Shown: positions 5,731-12,702, numbered from the stretch's first letter. The stretch: 13,584 nt of DNA from Bacillota bacterium (GCA_023435435.1 JAEYRW010000001.1:1-13584), one strand, 5' to 3'. Translations and numbers: made by a program. The notes: generated by a model not told the origin, from the letters alone.

Positions 5731-6273
5731 ATGGGTTCGGTGATCGACACGCTGGCGGTGGCGTTCACAGCGGACGTAGGCCCGCTGGCAGCGCGGCTTT
5801 CCGAAATCGACGGAATGCTGCGCGGTGTGGGGACTTTTTCCCAGGCGGCGGACGCGAGCCTGCGTTCCATGGCGGGGGCGCTGGACTTTTCCATGGGCTC
5901 TCTCAAAACCGGGGCCTACGCGGCGGGTGCCGCCGTGGGAACGCGCTTCGCGGATGGTCTGCGCGGCAAGCGGGGCGCCGTGGACGCCGCGGTCAAATAT
6001 CTTACCGCTTCGGCGCTTGCCGCGCTCGACAGGCTGCTGGGGTTGGGAACCGCGACGGCCGGCGGCGCGGGATCGGGGGCGACCGCAGCCGTGTCGGCCG
6101 CGCGCTTTGACGAAAAGACCCTCGCGGGCGGGACGGGCGCCCTTTCCGGCGAAAATGCGGTTCAGAACATCACGATCCCCATTTCGGTGGACGGGATCAA
6201 GCTGGGCGAGGCGTGCGTGAAGGGCCTCTCCCGCGTCTCCAAACTCACGGGACGCGGGATCATCGATATCTGA
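5731..6273 (+). CDS. Very short tail tape measure protein
   Basis: The gene occupies the tape measure position, between the chaperone pair and the tail-tip genes, but encodes only 180 residues; typical tape measures have 600-2000. The N-terminus VIDTLAVAFTADVGPLAARLSEIDGMLRGV (4-33) looks like tape measure openings that combine a short beta stretch with a long helix. The middle (60-130) is Ala/Gly-rich and helical. The end, QNITIPISVDGIKLGEACVKGLSRVSKLTGRG (about 144-175), is a good match to the C-terminal tail often seen after the helical body (I.V.VDG..L..A). I therefore read it as complete rather than broken: start, end, RBS (AAAGGGAGG, 5715-5723) and spacing are all normal. Using about 0.15 nm per residue, it predicts a tail near 27-30 nm. 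A different tail protein that has replaced a tape measure is the main alternative. Confidence 0.65.
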   Translation: MGSVIDTLAVAFTADVGPLAARLSEIDGMLRGVGTFSQAADASLRSMAGALDFSMGSLKTGAYAAGAAVGTRFADGLRGKRGAVDAAVKYLTASALAALDRLLGLGTATAGGAGSGATAAVSAARFDEKTLAGGTGALSGENAVQNITIPISVDGIKLGEACVKGLSRVSKLTGRGIIDI

Positions 6274-6286
6274 GGGAGGTGACGGC

Positions 6287-6640
6287 ATGACGGTTCTCAT
6301 GATCGGCGGCGCGGCAATGCCCGCGCCCAGCGGGCTTTCCGTCTCGGTGGCGGACATCGGCGACGACGCGGGACGCAACGTTCTGGGCGCGCGGGTGGTG
6401 GATCGGGTGGCGGTGAAGCGAACGGTGGAAATCGACTGGGCATACCTGACCTCCGCCCAACTGGCCGATCTGATGGCGGCGGTGGAGCCCGTCTTCTTTA
6501 CCGCGCGCTATCCCGATCCCGCCTACGGCGGCGTGCGGGAAGCGACCTTCCGGGCCGCGGAAAAGCGCGCCCGGGTGTTCCGCGCGGACGGAGCCGCGCC
6601 CGCCTGGGCAGAGGTTTCTATGAAGTGGGAGGAAAAATAG
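6287..6640 (+). CDS. Tail-tip / distal tail protein, DUF6711-like
   Basis: The 117-residue protein starts TVLMIGGAAMPAPSGLSVSVADIGDDAGRNVLG and continues with VAVKRTVEIDWAYLTSAQLADLMAAVEPVFFTARYPDPAYGG (about 43-84). This combination of a short ligand-like loop (MPAPSG), a tri-partite beta pattern and the W.YL...QL..L......FF...YPDP segment recalls DUF6711, a small family found next to tape measure genes in Clostridia prophages. It may be the distal tail protein that caps the tube and receives the hub. TGAGGGAGGTGA upstream gives a strong RBS. The next gene begins 1 bp after its stop, so expression is likely coupled. The name is from memory of the family style; the function is inferred from position. 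Confidence 0.7.
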   Translation: MTVLMIGGAAMPAPSGLSVSVADIGDDAGRNVLGARVVDRVAVKRTVEIDWAYLTSAQLADLMAAVEPVFFTARYPDPAYGGVREATFRAAEKRARVFRADGAAPAWAEVSMKWEEK

Positions 6641-6641
6641 G

Positions 6642-9600
6642 ATGACGGACTTTTCGCGGGCGATGCGCCAGGAGGCGCGGACGCTGGCGCTCCGGGGAAC
6701 GGTGACGTACCCGGGCGGGGGCATCCATGCGTTTACCGGAAGCGACGTCGCGTCCTTCTCCATTTCCGAAGGAAACGAGGGCGGCATCCTGCCGGGAGAC
6801 GTGCTCTCGGCGGGTTGTCAGATGATCCTCGACAACACAGGCGGGCGCTGGGAATCGGGCGGTGAATTGCGGGACGGCGCGCCGCTGGCGGGCGCTTCTT
6901 TCTCCCTTGAGCTGGGCGTCTTTGCGGACGGGGTTTTTCTCTATTCCCCCCTCGGAACGTTCGTGTGCGACGCGGTCAGCGCGGACGAGAACGGCGCGAC
7001 GGTGGCCCTGACGCTTTACGACACCCTCTATTCGCGCACGGCGGTGGCGTTCGAGGATTCTCTGGGATATCCGCGCACCCTTTCCGAAATCTGGGCACAG
7101 CTCTGCGGACGGGCGGGCTACGCGTTTTCCGGAACCGTGCCGGGGGGAGACCGCATCGTCGACTGGCCGCCCGCCTGGGGCGAGATCAGCGTGCGCGGGG
7201 CCATGGGTTTTGTGGCGGCGGTGTGCGGCTGCTTTGTCCGGCTAAACCGCGCGGGCGAACTGAATCTCGTTCCGCTGGTCTCTTCAGAGGCGGCGACGCC
7301 CATTCCGCCGGAAACATACCTTTCCCGCAAGAAGCTCGACGCCTCGTTCGGGCCGGTGACCGCCATTAAAGTGACCACCGTCAACGACCGCGAGGAAGAG
7401 GACGCGGAACCCTATGACATTTCCATCGGACCGGAAGGCGCGACGGAGGAATGCGTTCTTCAGGTAACGGGAAACCCGCTGTTCGTGACGGGCGGGACCA
7501 ACACCCACGCCCTGGCCGAGGGAATGTTTTCCGCGCTGGACGGGCTTTCCTTCACGGCGTGCCAGTTTGTCTGGCGGGGCGATCCGACGCTTCTGCCCGG
7601 CGCAAACCTCTCCGTCGTGGGCGTCGGGGGCGAAGTCACCCAATGCGCGCTTTCGCGGCAAACGTTGAAATTTGACGGCGGCTTTTCCGCCGAATGCGTT
7701 TCGGGCGCGCCGGATGTGGCGGTATCGGCAAAGGAACTCACCCCCGCGGGCGGCGTAAAGGCGGGACGGATCATCGGCGTCGTGCGCGGGGCAAACATCG
7801 CGGCGAGCGCCATCACCGCGTCGAAGATCGCCGCCGGCGCCGTTGAGGCGGACCGGATCGCCGCGGGGGCGATCACCGCCCAGAAGATCGCGGCGGGCGC
7901 GGTGACGGCGGGGGCCATCGACGCGGCGGCTGTCACCGCAATCAAGATCGCGGCGCAGGCAGTGGAGGCGGACAAGATCAAGGCGGGCGCCGTCGTCGCG
8001 GAGAAAATCGCGGCGAACGCGGTCACGGCGGAGAAAATCAGTGCGGGCGCGGTGGAGGCCGACAAGATCAAGGCCGGATCGGTCACCGCCGACAAGATCG
8101 CGGCGGGCGCGGTCACCGCCAGCACCATCGCGGCAAACACCATCACGGCAAGCAAGTGCGTCGCCGGAATGATCGCCGCCGGAACCGGGCTCATTGCCAA
8201 CGGAGCGGTGGGAACCGCGCAGATCGCGGACGCGTCCATCACCGACGCCAAGATCGTGGGACTCACCGCCGGCAAGATCACGGCCGGCACCATCAATGGA
8301 AGCGAGATCAACGTCACAAATCTCAACGCCGACAACATCGTCGCGGGCACCATCAACGGGCAGCGCATTCCCGTGCTGGGGACGGAGAAGATTGCTGACG
8401 GCGCGGTTTCAGGCGTGAAGATTGTGAACGGCGCGGTCACCGCCACCAAGCTTGGCGACAGTGCGGTGACGGCGGACAAGATCGTCGCGGGCGCGGTGAC
8501 GGCGGACAAGGTGGCGGCTTCGTCCATAACCACCAACAAGCTGGCGGCGGGCGCCGTGACTGCCGCGAAGATCGACGTCGCGGACCTGTTCGCGGCGGCC
8601 GCGACCATCAACGCAGTCAAAACCATGCAGGTGGCATCGCTTCTGAACGGCACGGTTCTGGAACTGAACGAAAGCCGCGCGGTTTTCCGGACGCCCGAAT
8701 TCCTCGTCGAGATCCCCGGCGCGGAGGAGGGCGAGGAAAAGCTGCGCATCAACGAGGACGGCGCATTCATTCCGCAGCTGGAATCACCTGTCGCGGCCCC
8801 ACGCCGCCCGGGCGGGATATTCAGGGTCGGGACATCAGCCGATGATTACGCCTCTCTGGACGACGCGTTTGCCGATCTGGACGGCGCGGTGCTGCTGGAT
8901 GACGTATTCCTGCTGCTTTCGAGCGTGACCCATCCGGGCGGAACATTGCGCGGCGTGCGCGGGCGTTCGGTGACGATTTGCCCGCGGAATCTGATGTTTC
9001 TGGGCACGCGCTACCGCGTATTGGAGAACGGAACGAGTTTTGGCTACGCGAGCTCATCGGTAACGATTGCGGCTACGGTAGCCGGAACATACAGACTCAT
9101 GCGCTTCCTGTGCGGCCGCGTGGGCGATTTGAACGTCGCGGGCCGCGATATGACGTTTCATTTTGACGCGGTATCTGTCACCGGCGCGGCGAGCCCGTAC
9201 ATGCAGGTCAGGCTTGTGGACGCGGACTACGCAAGCAACGCCGTGTCGCTGGCGGGGTCCTCCGCGCCCGGGGCTGACCATGTGTTTACCGTGCCGGAGG
9301 GCACGGATGCCAAGTACCTCGTTGTCGATCTCAATGTTTCGGGCGGCACGGCATGCGCGGTGGGCGACAGCGTGACATACAGCCACCCGCGCGTGAACAT
9401 CGGCGGCGTCGATCTCGGCTGGCAGTATCCCGACAGCTATGATATCGCGGAATTTTCGGTGCGGGCGTGCGATCGTGTCAACTTCGCGCGGCTTGGGCTG
9501 CCCGCGGGCATGAAGGTGCGCGATTCCAATCTCGTGGTATACGACAGCGACCTATACGGCGCGATCGGCATAGATGCGGACATGTCGCGGGTGCTCATGC

Positions 9601-10241
9601 GGAGCAACTGGGGCAGCTGCACAAAGGCGGTACAGGCGAATTGTTCACAGGTAAAGGTAACCGGACCAGCACCGGGCGGAACTTACGAAGGCTGGCTGGT
9701 GGACACCACGGACGCGACCATTGCCGGGAGCGGCAGCGCGCCGACGGAGGTTACCCGGACGCTCACCGCCAACGTGACCGGTACTTACACGACGTATTGG
9801 TGGTCAAGCGACCGCTCCGTACGGCAAGGCTACACCCTCACCGGCGGGCGCATTCGCGGCGGCATGTGGTGGGACATGACCGCAATCCCTTCCGGCGCCA
9901 CGGTCTCCGCCATGCAGCTGAGCCTGAAGCGAATCGCCGGGTACGGGAAAGGCGAAGCCGTGTCCGTCAAGGCATACGGAACCGGTTCCTCCGCGCGCAG
10001 CGGACAACCTGGCCTTACCTCGTCCGGGTATACGTTGGGCACGATTGGCGAGGGCGTGACCAAGACGTTCGACCTTCCCGCGGCGCTGGTGACCGGTCTC
10101 GCGGCCGGCACGTACAAGGGAATCGTGCTGTACGCGGACGACACAGGCGTGCTGTCCGGGAAAACCTATTCGACCAACTACGCGCGCTTTGGCGGAACAG
10201 ACGGAACACCACCCAAGCTGGCGGTGACATATACGGCATAG
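6642..10241 (+). CDS. Tail hub, repeat shaft and receptor-binding protein in one polypeptide (1199 aa)
   Basis: Three parts can be seen. Residues about 1-357 look like a baseplate hub of the Tal/gp27 class: beta-rich with DVLSAGCQMILDNTGGRW, SLELGVF, LYSPLGTFVCDAVSA, and a RGAMGFVAAVCGCFVRLNRAGELNLVPL module, ending in LPGANLSVVGVGG...QTLKFDGGF. Residues about 383-650 are decapeptide repeats of the form AGAVTADKIA, ending in NAVKTMQ. Residues about 650-1199 form a beta-rich knob; from about 1035 there is a sandwich with the pattern PSGATVSAMQLSLKR...GKGEAVSVKAYG and a final GTPPKLAVTYTA. That resembles DNRLRE-type adhesion domains. I see no peptidase or amidase motif, so this is not an enzymatic tail lysin. 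The RBS overlaps the previous stop region. The likely job is to close the tail tip and bind the host surface. Confidence 0.82.
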   Translation: MTDFSRAMRQEARTLALRGTVTYPGGGIHAFTGSDVASFSISEGNEGGILPGDVLSAGCQMILDNTGGRWESGGELRDGAPLAGASFSLELGVFADGVFLYSPLGTFVCDAVSADENGATVALTLYDTLYSRTAVAFEDSLGYPRTLSEIWAQLCGRAGYAFSGTVPGGDRIVDWPPAWGEISVRGAMGFVAAVCGCFVRLNRAGELNLVPLVSSEAATPIPPETYLSRKKLDASFGPVTAIKVTTVNDREEEDAEPYDISIGPEGATEECVLQVTGNPLFVTGGTNTHALAEGMFSALDGLSFTACQFVWRGDPTLLPGANLSVVGVGGEVTQCALSRQTLKFDGGFSAECVSGAPDVAVSAKELTPAGGVKAGRIIGVVRGANIAASAITASKIAAGAVEADRIAAGAITAQKIAAGAVTAGAIDAAAVTAIKIAAQAVEADKIKAGAVVAEKIAANAVTAEKISAGAVEADKIKAGSVTADKIAAGAVTASTIAANTITASKCVAGMIAAGTGLIANGAVGTAQIADASITDAKIVGLTAGKITAGTINGSEINVTNLNADNIVAGTINGQRIPVLGTEKIADGAVSGVKIVNGAVTATKLGDSAVTADKIVAGAVTADKVAASSITTNKLAAGAVTAAKIDVADLFAAAATINAVKTMQVASLLNGTVLELNESRAVFRTPEFLVEIPGAEEGEEKLRINEDGAFIPQLESPVAAPRRPGGIFRVGTSADDYASLDDAFADLDGAVLLDDVFLLLSSVTHPGGTLRGVRGRSVTICPRNLMFLGTRYRVLENGTSFGYASSSVTIAATVAGTYRLMRFLCGRVGDLNVAGRDMTFHFDAVSVTGAASPYMQVRLVDADYASNAVSLAGSSAPGADHVFTVPEGTDAKYLVVDLNVSGGTACAVGDSVTYSHPRVNIGGVDLGWQYPDSYDIAEFSVRACDRVNFARLGLPAGMKVRDSNLVVYDSDLYGAIGIDADMSRVLMRSNWGSCTKAVQANCSQVKVTGPAPGGTYEGWLVDTTDATIAGSGSAPTEVTRTLTANVTGTYTTYWWSSDRSVRQGYTLTGGRIRGGMWWDMTAIPSGATVSAMQLSLKRIAGYGKGEAVSVKAYGTGSSARSGQPGLTSSGYTLGTIGEGVTKTFDLPAALVTGLAAGTYKGIVLYADDTGVLSGKTYSTNYARFGGTDGTPPKLAVTYTA
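7790..8590 (+). repeat. 30-bp (10-residue) repeats coding the fibre shaft
   Basis: Within the hub gene, codons for units such as AGAVTADKIA recur about 20 times in the same frame, first nearly perfectly (about 7800-8150) and then degenerately (about 8150-8590). Val and Ile appear at fixed positions of the ten, Ala/Gly between them and Lys or Arg before the Ile, which fits a trimeric beta-helical or collagen-free fibre shaft. DNA-level similarity between neighbours is high (many units carry GCGGGCGCGGT). Confidence 0.85.
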
Positions 10242-10253
10242 GAGGCGGAACAC

Positions 10254-10535
10254 ATGGCAAGCGGCGTTTATTCGGCACTTAAGAACCTGGCGGCTTCGGG
10301 ACAGTATGTGGAAGCCGAGCTCGTTGAGAAAATCGACGCGCTGTGGGCGGAGAGCAAGCTCACGGACGCGCAGAGAACGGAATTGACAGAGCTCGCCGGG
10401 ACGTGCGCCGACCCCAATTTCAACCCCATGACCGAGGCTGAAAAGGCCCTCGACGAGCGGCTGTTCGCGCTGGAAGCGGCGATGCTTGACGTGGGCGAGG
10501 TGCTGGCGGGGCTGATGGCGGGAGGTGAGGCGTAA
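10254..10535 (+). CDS. Small helical tail-fibre-associated protein (unknown function)
   Basis: I do not recognise a named family with certainty. The 93-residue protein is acidic and helical: VYSALKNLAASGQYVEAELVEKIDALWAESKLTDAQRTELTELAGTCADP (about 5-54), then a second helix LDERLFALEAAMLDVGEVLAGLMAG (about 66-90). The segment SKLT..QRTELTELA recalls small proteins between tail fibre and XkdX genes in Firmicutes phages, which often carry a similar K(I/L)T..EY..L..LA pattern. It has a strong AGGAGG 7-8 nt upstream of ATG 10254, no signal peptide and no membrane segment. Its stop overlaps the next ATG by one base (TAATG), so the two are coupled. Suggested roles are fibre assembly or chaperoning; both are guesses. 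Confidence 0.7.
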   Translation: MASGVYSALKNLAASGQYVEAELVEKIDALWAESKLTDAQRTELTELAGTCADPNFNPMTEAEKALDERLFALEAAMLDVGEVLAGLMAGGEA

Positions 10536-10636
10536 TGACGCGTTTTTACATCGGGATGATCGGGCTTAGGCGCATTACCCTCGAACAGGTGCCGGCCTAC
10601 TGGCGGGCGCAGGTGGAAGCGGCAATGGCCGCATGA
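10535..10636 (+). CDS. XkdX-like mini-protein, 33 aa
   Basis: A 34-codon frame (33 residues) starts at ATG 10535, overlaps the previous stop by one base, and has GGAGGTGAGG just upstream. The product, beginning TRFYIGMIGLRRITLEQVP and followed by AYWRAQVEAA, has the XkdX family layout: an aromatic F.Y.....G pattern, then a IT.EQV helix. XkdX-like proteins are usually 40-50 residues and sit between tail fibre and lysis genes, as here. Their function is not established. It is easily missed because of its length. The start, overlap and following gene (ATG 10653 with AAAGGAG) all support it. Confidence 0.75.
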   Translation: MTRFYIGMIGLRRITLEQVPAYWRAQVEAAMAA

Positions 10637-10652
10637 CGGAAAGGAGCGTTAC

Positions 10653-11405
10653 ATGGGCGATCTTTTAACGGGCGAAATGCTGGCGGACTGGGCGGAAGCG
10701 GCCCTCGCAGCCGGCGCGCGCTACTGGTACGGCACCTGCTGGTACAGGGCCACGGACGAACTGCTGGCGCGCAAGAAAAGGCAGTACCCGGCGCACTACA
10801 CCCAGACGCGGATGGCCGCGTACGAAAGCCACGTGACGGCGGGCAGGATGGTGTGCGACTGCGTGGGCCTCATCAAGGGATTCTTTTGGACGGGGAACGG
10901 CGCGGGGGCGAACGTCTACCGGGCGAACAACTGTCCGGACACCTCCGCGGACGGAATGATCGGCCTCTGCGGGGAAACGGGCGCGATGGCGTCCCTCCCG
11001 GAAACGCGCGGCGCGGTGCTCTGGAAAAAGGGGCACATCGGCGTGTACGTGGGCGGGGGAATGGCCGTGGAGGCGCGCGGGTTCAGCTACGGCGTGGTGC
11101 GCACCAAGGAGGCCGGGCGCGGCTGGCAGAAGTGGGGCTATCTGCCCGACTCGATGCTCGCCTACGGCGGCCAGGCGGTCCCCGCCGAGCCCATGCTCCG
11201 GCGCGGGATGTGCGGGGACGCCGTCGAGCGCATGCAGGCGCTTCTCATCGCGTGGAACAAGGCGGCGCTGCCCCTCTGGGGGGCGGACGGCGACTTCGGC
11301 GCGGAAACGCGCAACTGGGTCATGCGGTTTCAAAAGGCGCGGAGCATCGAGATCGACGGGATCGTCGGGCCGGTCACCTGGGGCCGACTGAAGGGAGAAG
11401 CGTGA
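10653..11405 (+). CDS. Endolysin: NlpC/P60-like cysteine peptidase with peptidoglycan-binding domain
   Basis: This is a cell wall hydrolase for release of progeny, probably cleaving peptide bonds in the stem peptides. Residues 1-165 hold an NlpC/P60-type fold: the nucleophile Cys70 in MVCDCVGLIKGFFW, and the catalytic His128 in WKKGHIGVYVGGG. The following VEARGFSYGVV (139-149) carries a polar residue that can complete the triad, and W..WGYLPD closes the domain. Residues about 181-248 form a PG_binding_1 domain (LRRGMCGDAVERMQALLIAWN ... DGDFGAETRNWVMRFQKA ... DGIVGPVTWGRL). There is no signal peptide, so export depends on the holin. The start is ATG 10653 with AAAGGAG. The gene ends overlapping the next start (GTGA at 11402-11405). 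Confidence 0.92.
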   Translation: MGDLLTGEMLADWAEAALAAGARYWYGTCWYRATDELLARKKRQYPAHYTQTRMAAYESHVTAGRMVCDCVGLIKGFFWTGNGAGANVYRANNCPDTSADGMIGLCGETGAMASLPETRGAVLWKKGHIGVYVGGGMAVEARGFSYGVVRTKEAGRGWQKWGYLPDSMLAYGGQAVPAEPMLRRGMCGDAVERMQALLIAWNKAALPLWGADGDFGAETRNWVMRFQKARSIEIDGIVGPVTWGRLKGEA

Positions 11406-11659
11406 ACGCATATCAGATGATCGGCGCCGCGGCGGCCATCGTGGCCATCCTGACGGCAATTCTGCGGGCGAGCGTCAAGCTGGACAAGCAGTTTCGCACG
11501 TTCGAGACGACAAAGATGCTCGCGGAGAAAAATGACGAGACCGGGAAACTGCTTCTGATGGCGTCCATCGCGATTCTCGACGGGCTCCGCCAGCAGGGCT
11601 GCAACGGCAAGGTAACCGAGATGCGCGAGAAGCTCATCCGGCACGCGGTGGAAAAATAG
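11402..11659 (+). CDS. Small membrane-anchored protein of the lysis cassette
   Basis: The 85-residue product starts at GTG 11402, overlapping the endolysin stop as GTGA, so it is coupled to endolysin translation. It has one N-terminal membrane segment (IGAAAAIVAILTAILRAS, about residues 7-24). A cytoplasmic-side helical region follows: FETTKMLAEKNDETGKLLLMASIAILDGLRQQGCNG, then VTEMREKLIRHAVEK. The arrangement of transmembrane helix followed by a coil resembles small proteins found between lysis genes of Clostridia phages. The second half (LLGTKALLR/G...EAL.KL) is a familiar style there, but I cannot name a family. It might regulate or assist the holin, in the manner proposed for XhlA (which has its membrane segment at the other end). 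Role unproven. Confidence 0.72.
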   Translation: MNAYQMIGAAAAIVAILTAILRASVKLDKQFRTFETTKMLAEKNDETGKLLLMASIAILDGLRQQGCNGKVTEMREKLIRHAVEK

Positions 11660-11670
11660 GAGGAATGAAA

Positions 11671-11940
11671 ATGGAACTCAATTACACATGGGAAACACTG
11701 GGGACGACGGCGGGCTGCTCGGCGGCGGTGCTGCTTGTCACGCAGTACGTGAAGGACTACATGCCCGCGTGGCTGCCGACCCGGCTTCTGGTGCTCTTGC
11801 TGTCGGCGCTGTTCCTTTCGGGGGCGTGGCTGTTCTCGGACGGCGCGCACAGCCCTGGGGACGTGCCGCTCATCCTCGTCAACTCTTTCGTGGTGGCGCT
11901 GGCCGCCATGGGCGCGTACGAGACGGCGCTCAAAAAATAG
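11671..11940 (+). CDS. Holin
   Basis: The 89-residue product has three hydrophobic segments: about 9-24 (TLGTTAGCSAAVLLVTQYV), 35-55 (LLVLLLSALFLSGAWLF) and 65-84 (VPLILVNSFVVALAAMGAY). It ends in a short basic tail ETALKK, the usual class of small phage holins. It lies just after endolysin and a small membrane protein and directly before a strong terminator, which fits. I chose ATG 11671 since AGGAGG (11658-11663) is 7 nt upstream; the ATG at 11665 sits only one base from it. It would make holes in the membrane to let the endolysin out at the end of the cycle. Confidence 0.82.
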   Translation: MELNYTWETLGTTAGCSAAVLLVTQYVKDYMPAWLPTRLLVLLLSALFLSGAWLFSDGAHSPGDVPLILVNSFVVALAAMGAYETALKK

Positions 11941-11945
11941 GACGG

Positions 11946-11973
11946 GCCCCCGCGGAAAAGCGGGGGCTTTTTT
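11946..11973 (+). terminator. Intrinsic terminator of the phage late operon
   Basis: GCCCCCGC (11946-11953) pairs perfectly with GCGGGGGC (11960-11967) around a GGAAAA loop, followed directly by six T (11968-11973). It begins 6 bp after the holin stop. It is the only strong terminator in the window and marks the end of the late transcript. Confidence 0.93.
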
Positions 11974-12003
11974 GTGGCCGCGCACCGTAAACTGAAATTG
12001 ATA

Positions 12004-12032
12004 TTGAACGGGATTTTTATTGATGATATAAT
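12004..12032 (+). promoter_or_regulatory. Promoter of the plsY homologue
   Basis: TTGAAC (12004-12009) and TATAAT (12027-12032) are separated by exactly 17 bp, and TGA precedes the -10 as an extended TGn element. The predicted +1 falls seven bases after the -10, at 12039, which is the A of an ATG. The DNA here is AT-rich against its GC-rich surroundings. It is the clearest promoter in the window. Confidence 0.85.
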
Positions 12033-12038
12033 ATGTGT

Positions 12039-12695
12039 ATGTTCATCGAGGTTGGCAATAAAACGGCATACGTCCTCTGCGCGATCATGGGCTACCTGAT
12101 CGGATGCTTCAACGCGGCCTACATTGTCGGCAGGCTCAACGGGCGCGACATCCGCAAGGCGGGCTCGCACAACGCGGGGGCGACAAACGCGCTCATCGTC
12201 ATCGGACTGCGGGCAGGCCTCCTGGTTGCCATGTTCGACATTCTCAAGGCGGCGGCGGCGGTCTGGCTGGCCCGCGCGCTGTTTGCCCCGCTGGAATTCG
12301 CGGCGGAGCTCGCGGGCGCGTGCTGCATCTTCGGGCACGCGTACCCGTTCTGGATGGGCTTTCACGGGGGAAAGGGGTTCGCGTCGTTTCTTGGGCTGAT
12401 CCTCGCCTCGTCGGGCTGGTTTGCGTTTTTCACCGCCGTGGGCGCCACGGCGGTCATCACTTTGGTGGGCGACAAGATCGCCGTGGCCACCATCGCCGTC
12501 ATGGCCGCGTATCCCGTGGCGATGCACTTCATGGGCTTCAGCGGCGCGTCGGTGTTCGTGGTGGGGCTCGCGTCCATCGCCATGATCTTCCGGCACCGGG
12601 AGAACATCGCCCGGCTGCTGCGCGGCGAGGAGATGGGACTTCGGCAGTTCCGGGCGCGCAAGCGCGCGGGCGAGGTCGCGGTGGACGACAAATAA
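12039..12695 (+). CDS. PlsY-family glycerol-3-phosphate acyltransferase homologue
   Basis: PlsY proteins acylate glycerol 3-phosphate with acyl-phosphate at the membrane, the first step of phospholipid synthesis. This 218-residue product has the family shape of several membrane helices with three conserved loops. Motif 1 is GSHNAGATN (residues 42-50), where typical PlsY has GSGN.GATN followed by R; here His replaces Gly and no Arg follows. Motif 2 is GHAYPFWMGF then GGKG (99-113), intact. Motif 3 is FRHRENIARLLRGEE (184-198). It resembles a paralogous PlsY group in Clostridia with an IRK.GS.NAGA.NA loop, so its enzyme activity should not be assumed. I chose ATG 12039; an ATG at 12033 lies before the predicted transcript start. 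It is probably chromosomal, not phage. Confidence 0.85.
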   Translation: MFIEVGNKTAYVLCAIMGYLIGCFNAAYIVGRLNGRDIRKAGSHNAGATNALIVIGLRAGLLVAMFDILKAAAAVWLARALFAPLEFAAELAGACCIFGHAYPFWMGFHGGKGFASFLGLILASSGWFAFFTAVGATAVITLVGDKIAVATIAVMAAYPVAMHFMGFSGASVFVVGLASIAMIFRHRENIARLLRGEEMGLRQFRARKRAGEVAVDDK

Positions 12696-12702
12696 AACGA
12701 TA

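Noticed and set aside
7460..8770. Long antisense open frame (436 codons) through the fibre repeats
   Set aside because: The repetitive Ala/Val/Ile codons yield an open complement rich in Ala, Ser and Ile; there is no RBS and no domain.
9000..10241. Retroelement-diversified C-terminus of the receptor-binding protein
   Set aside because: No template repeat, no reverse transcriptase and no adenine-focused variable stretch were seen here; the rest of the prophage is not visible.
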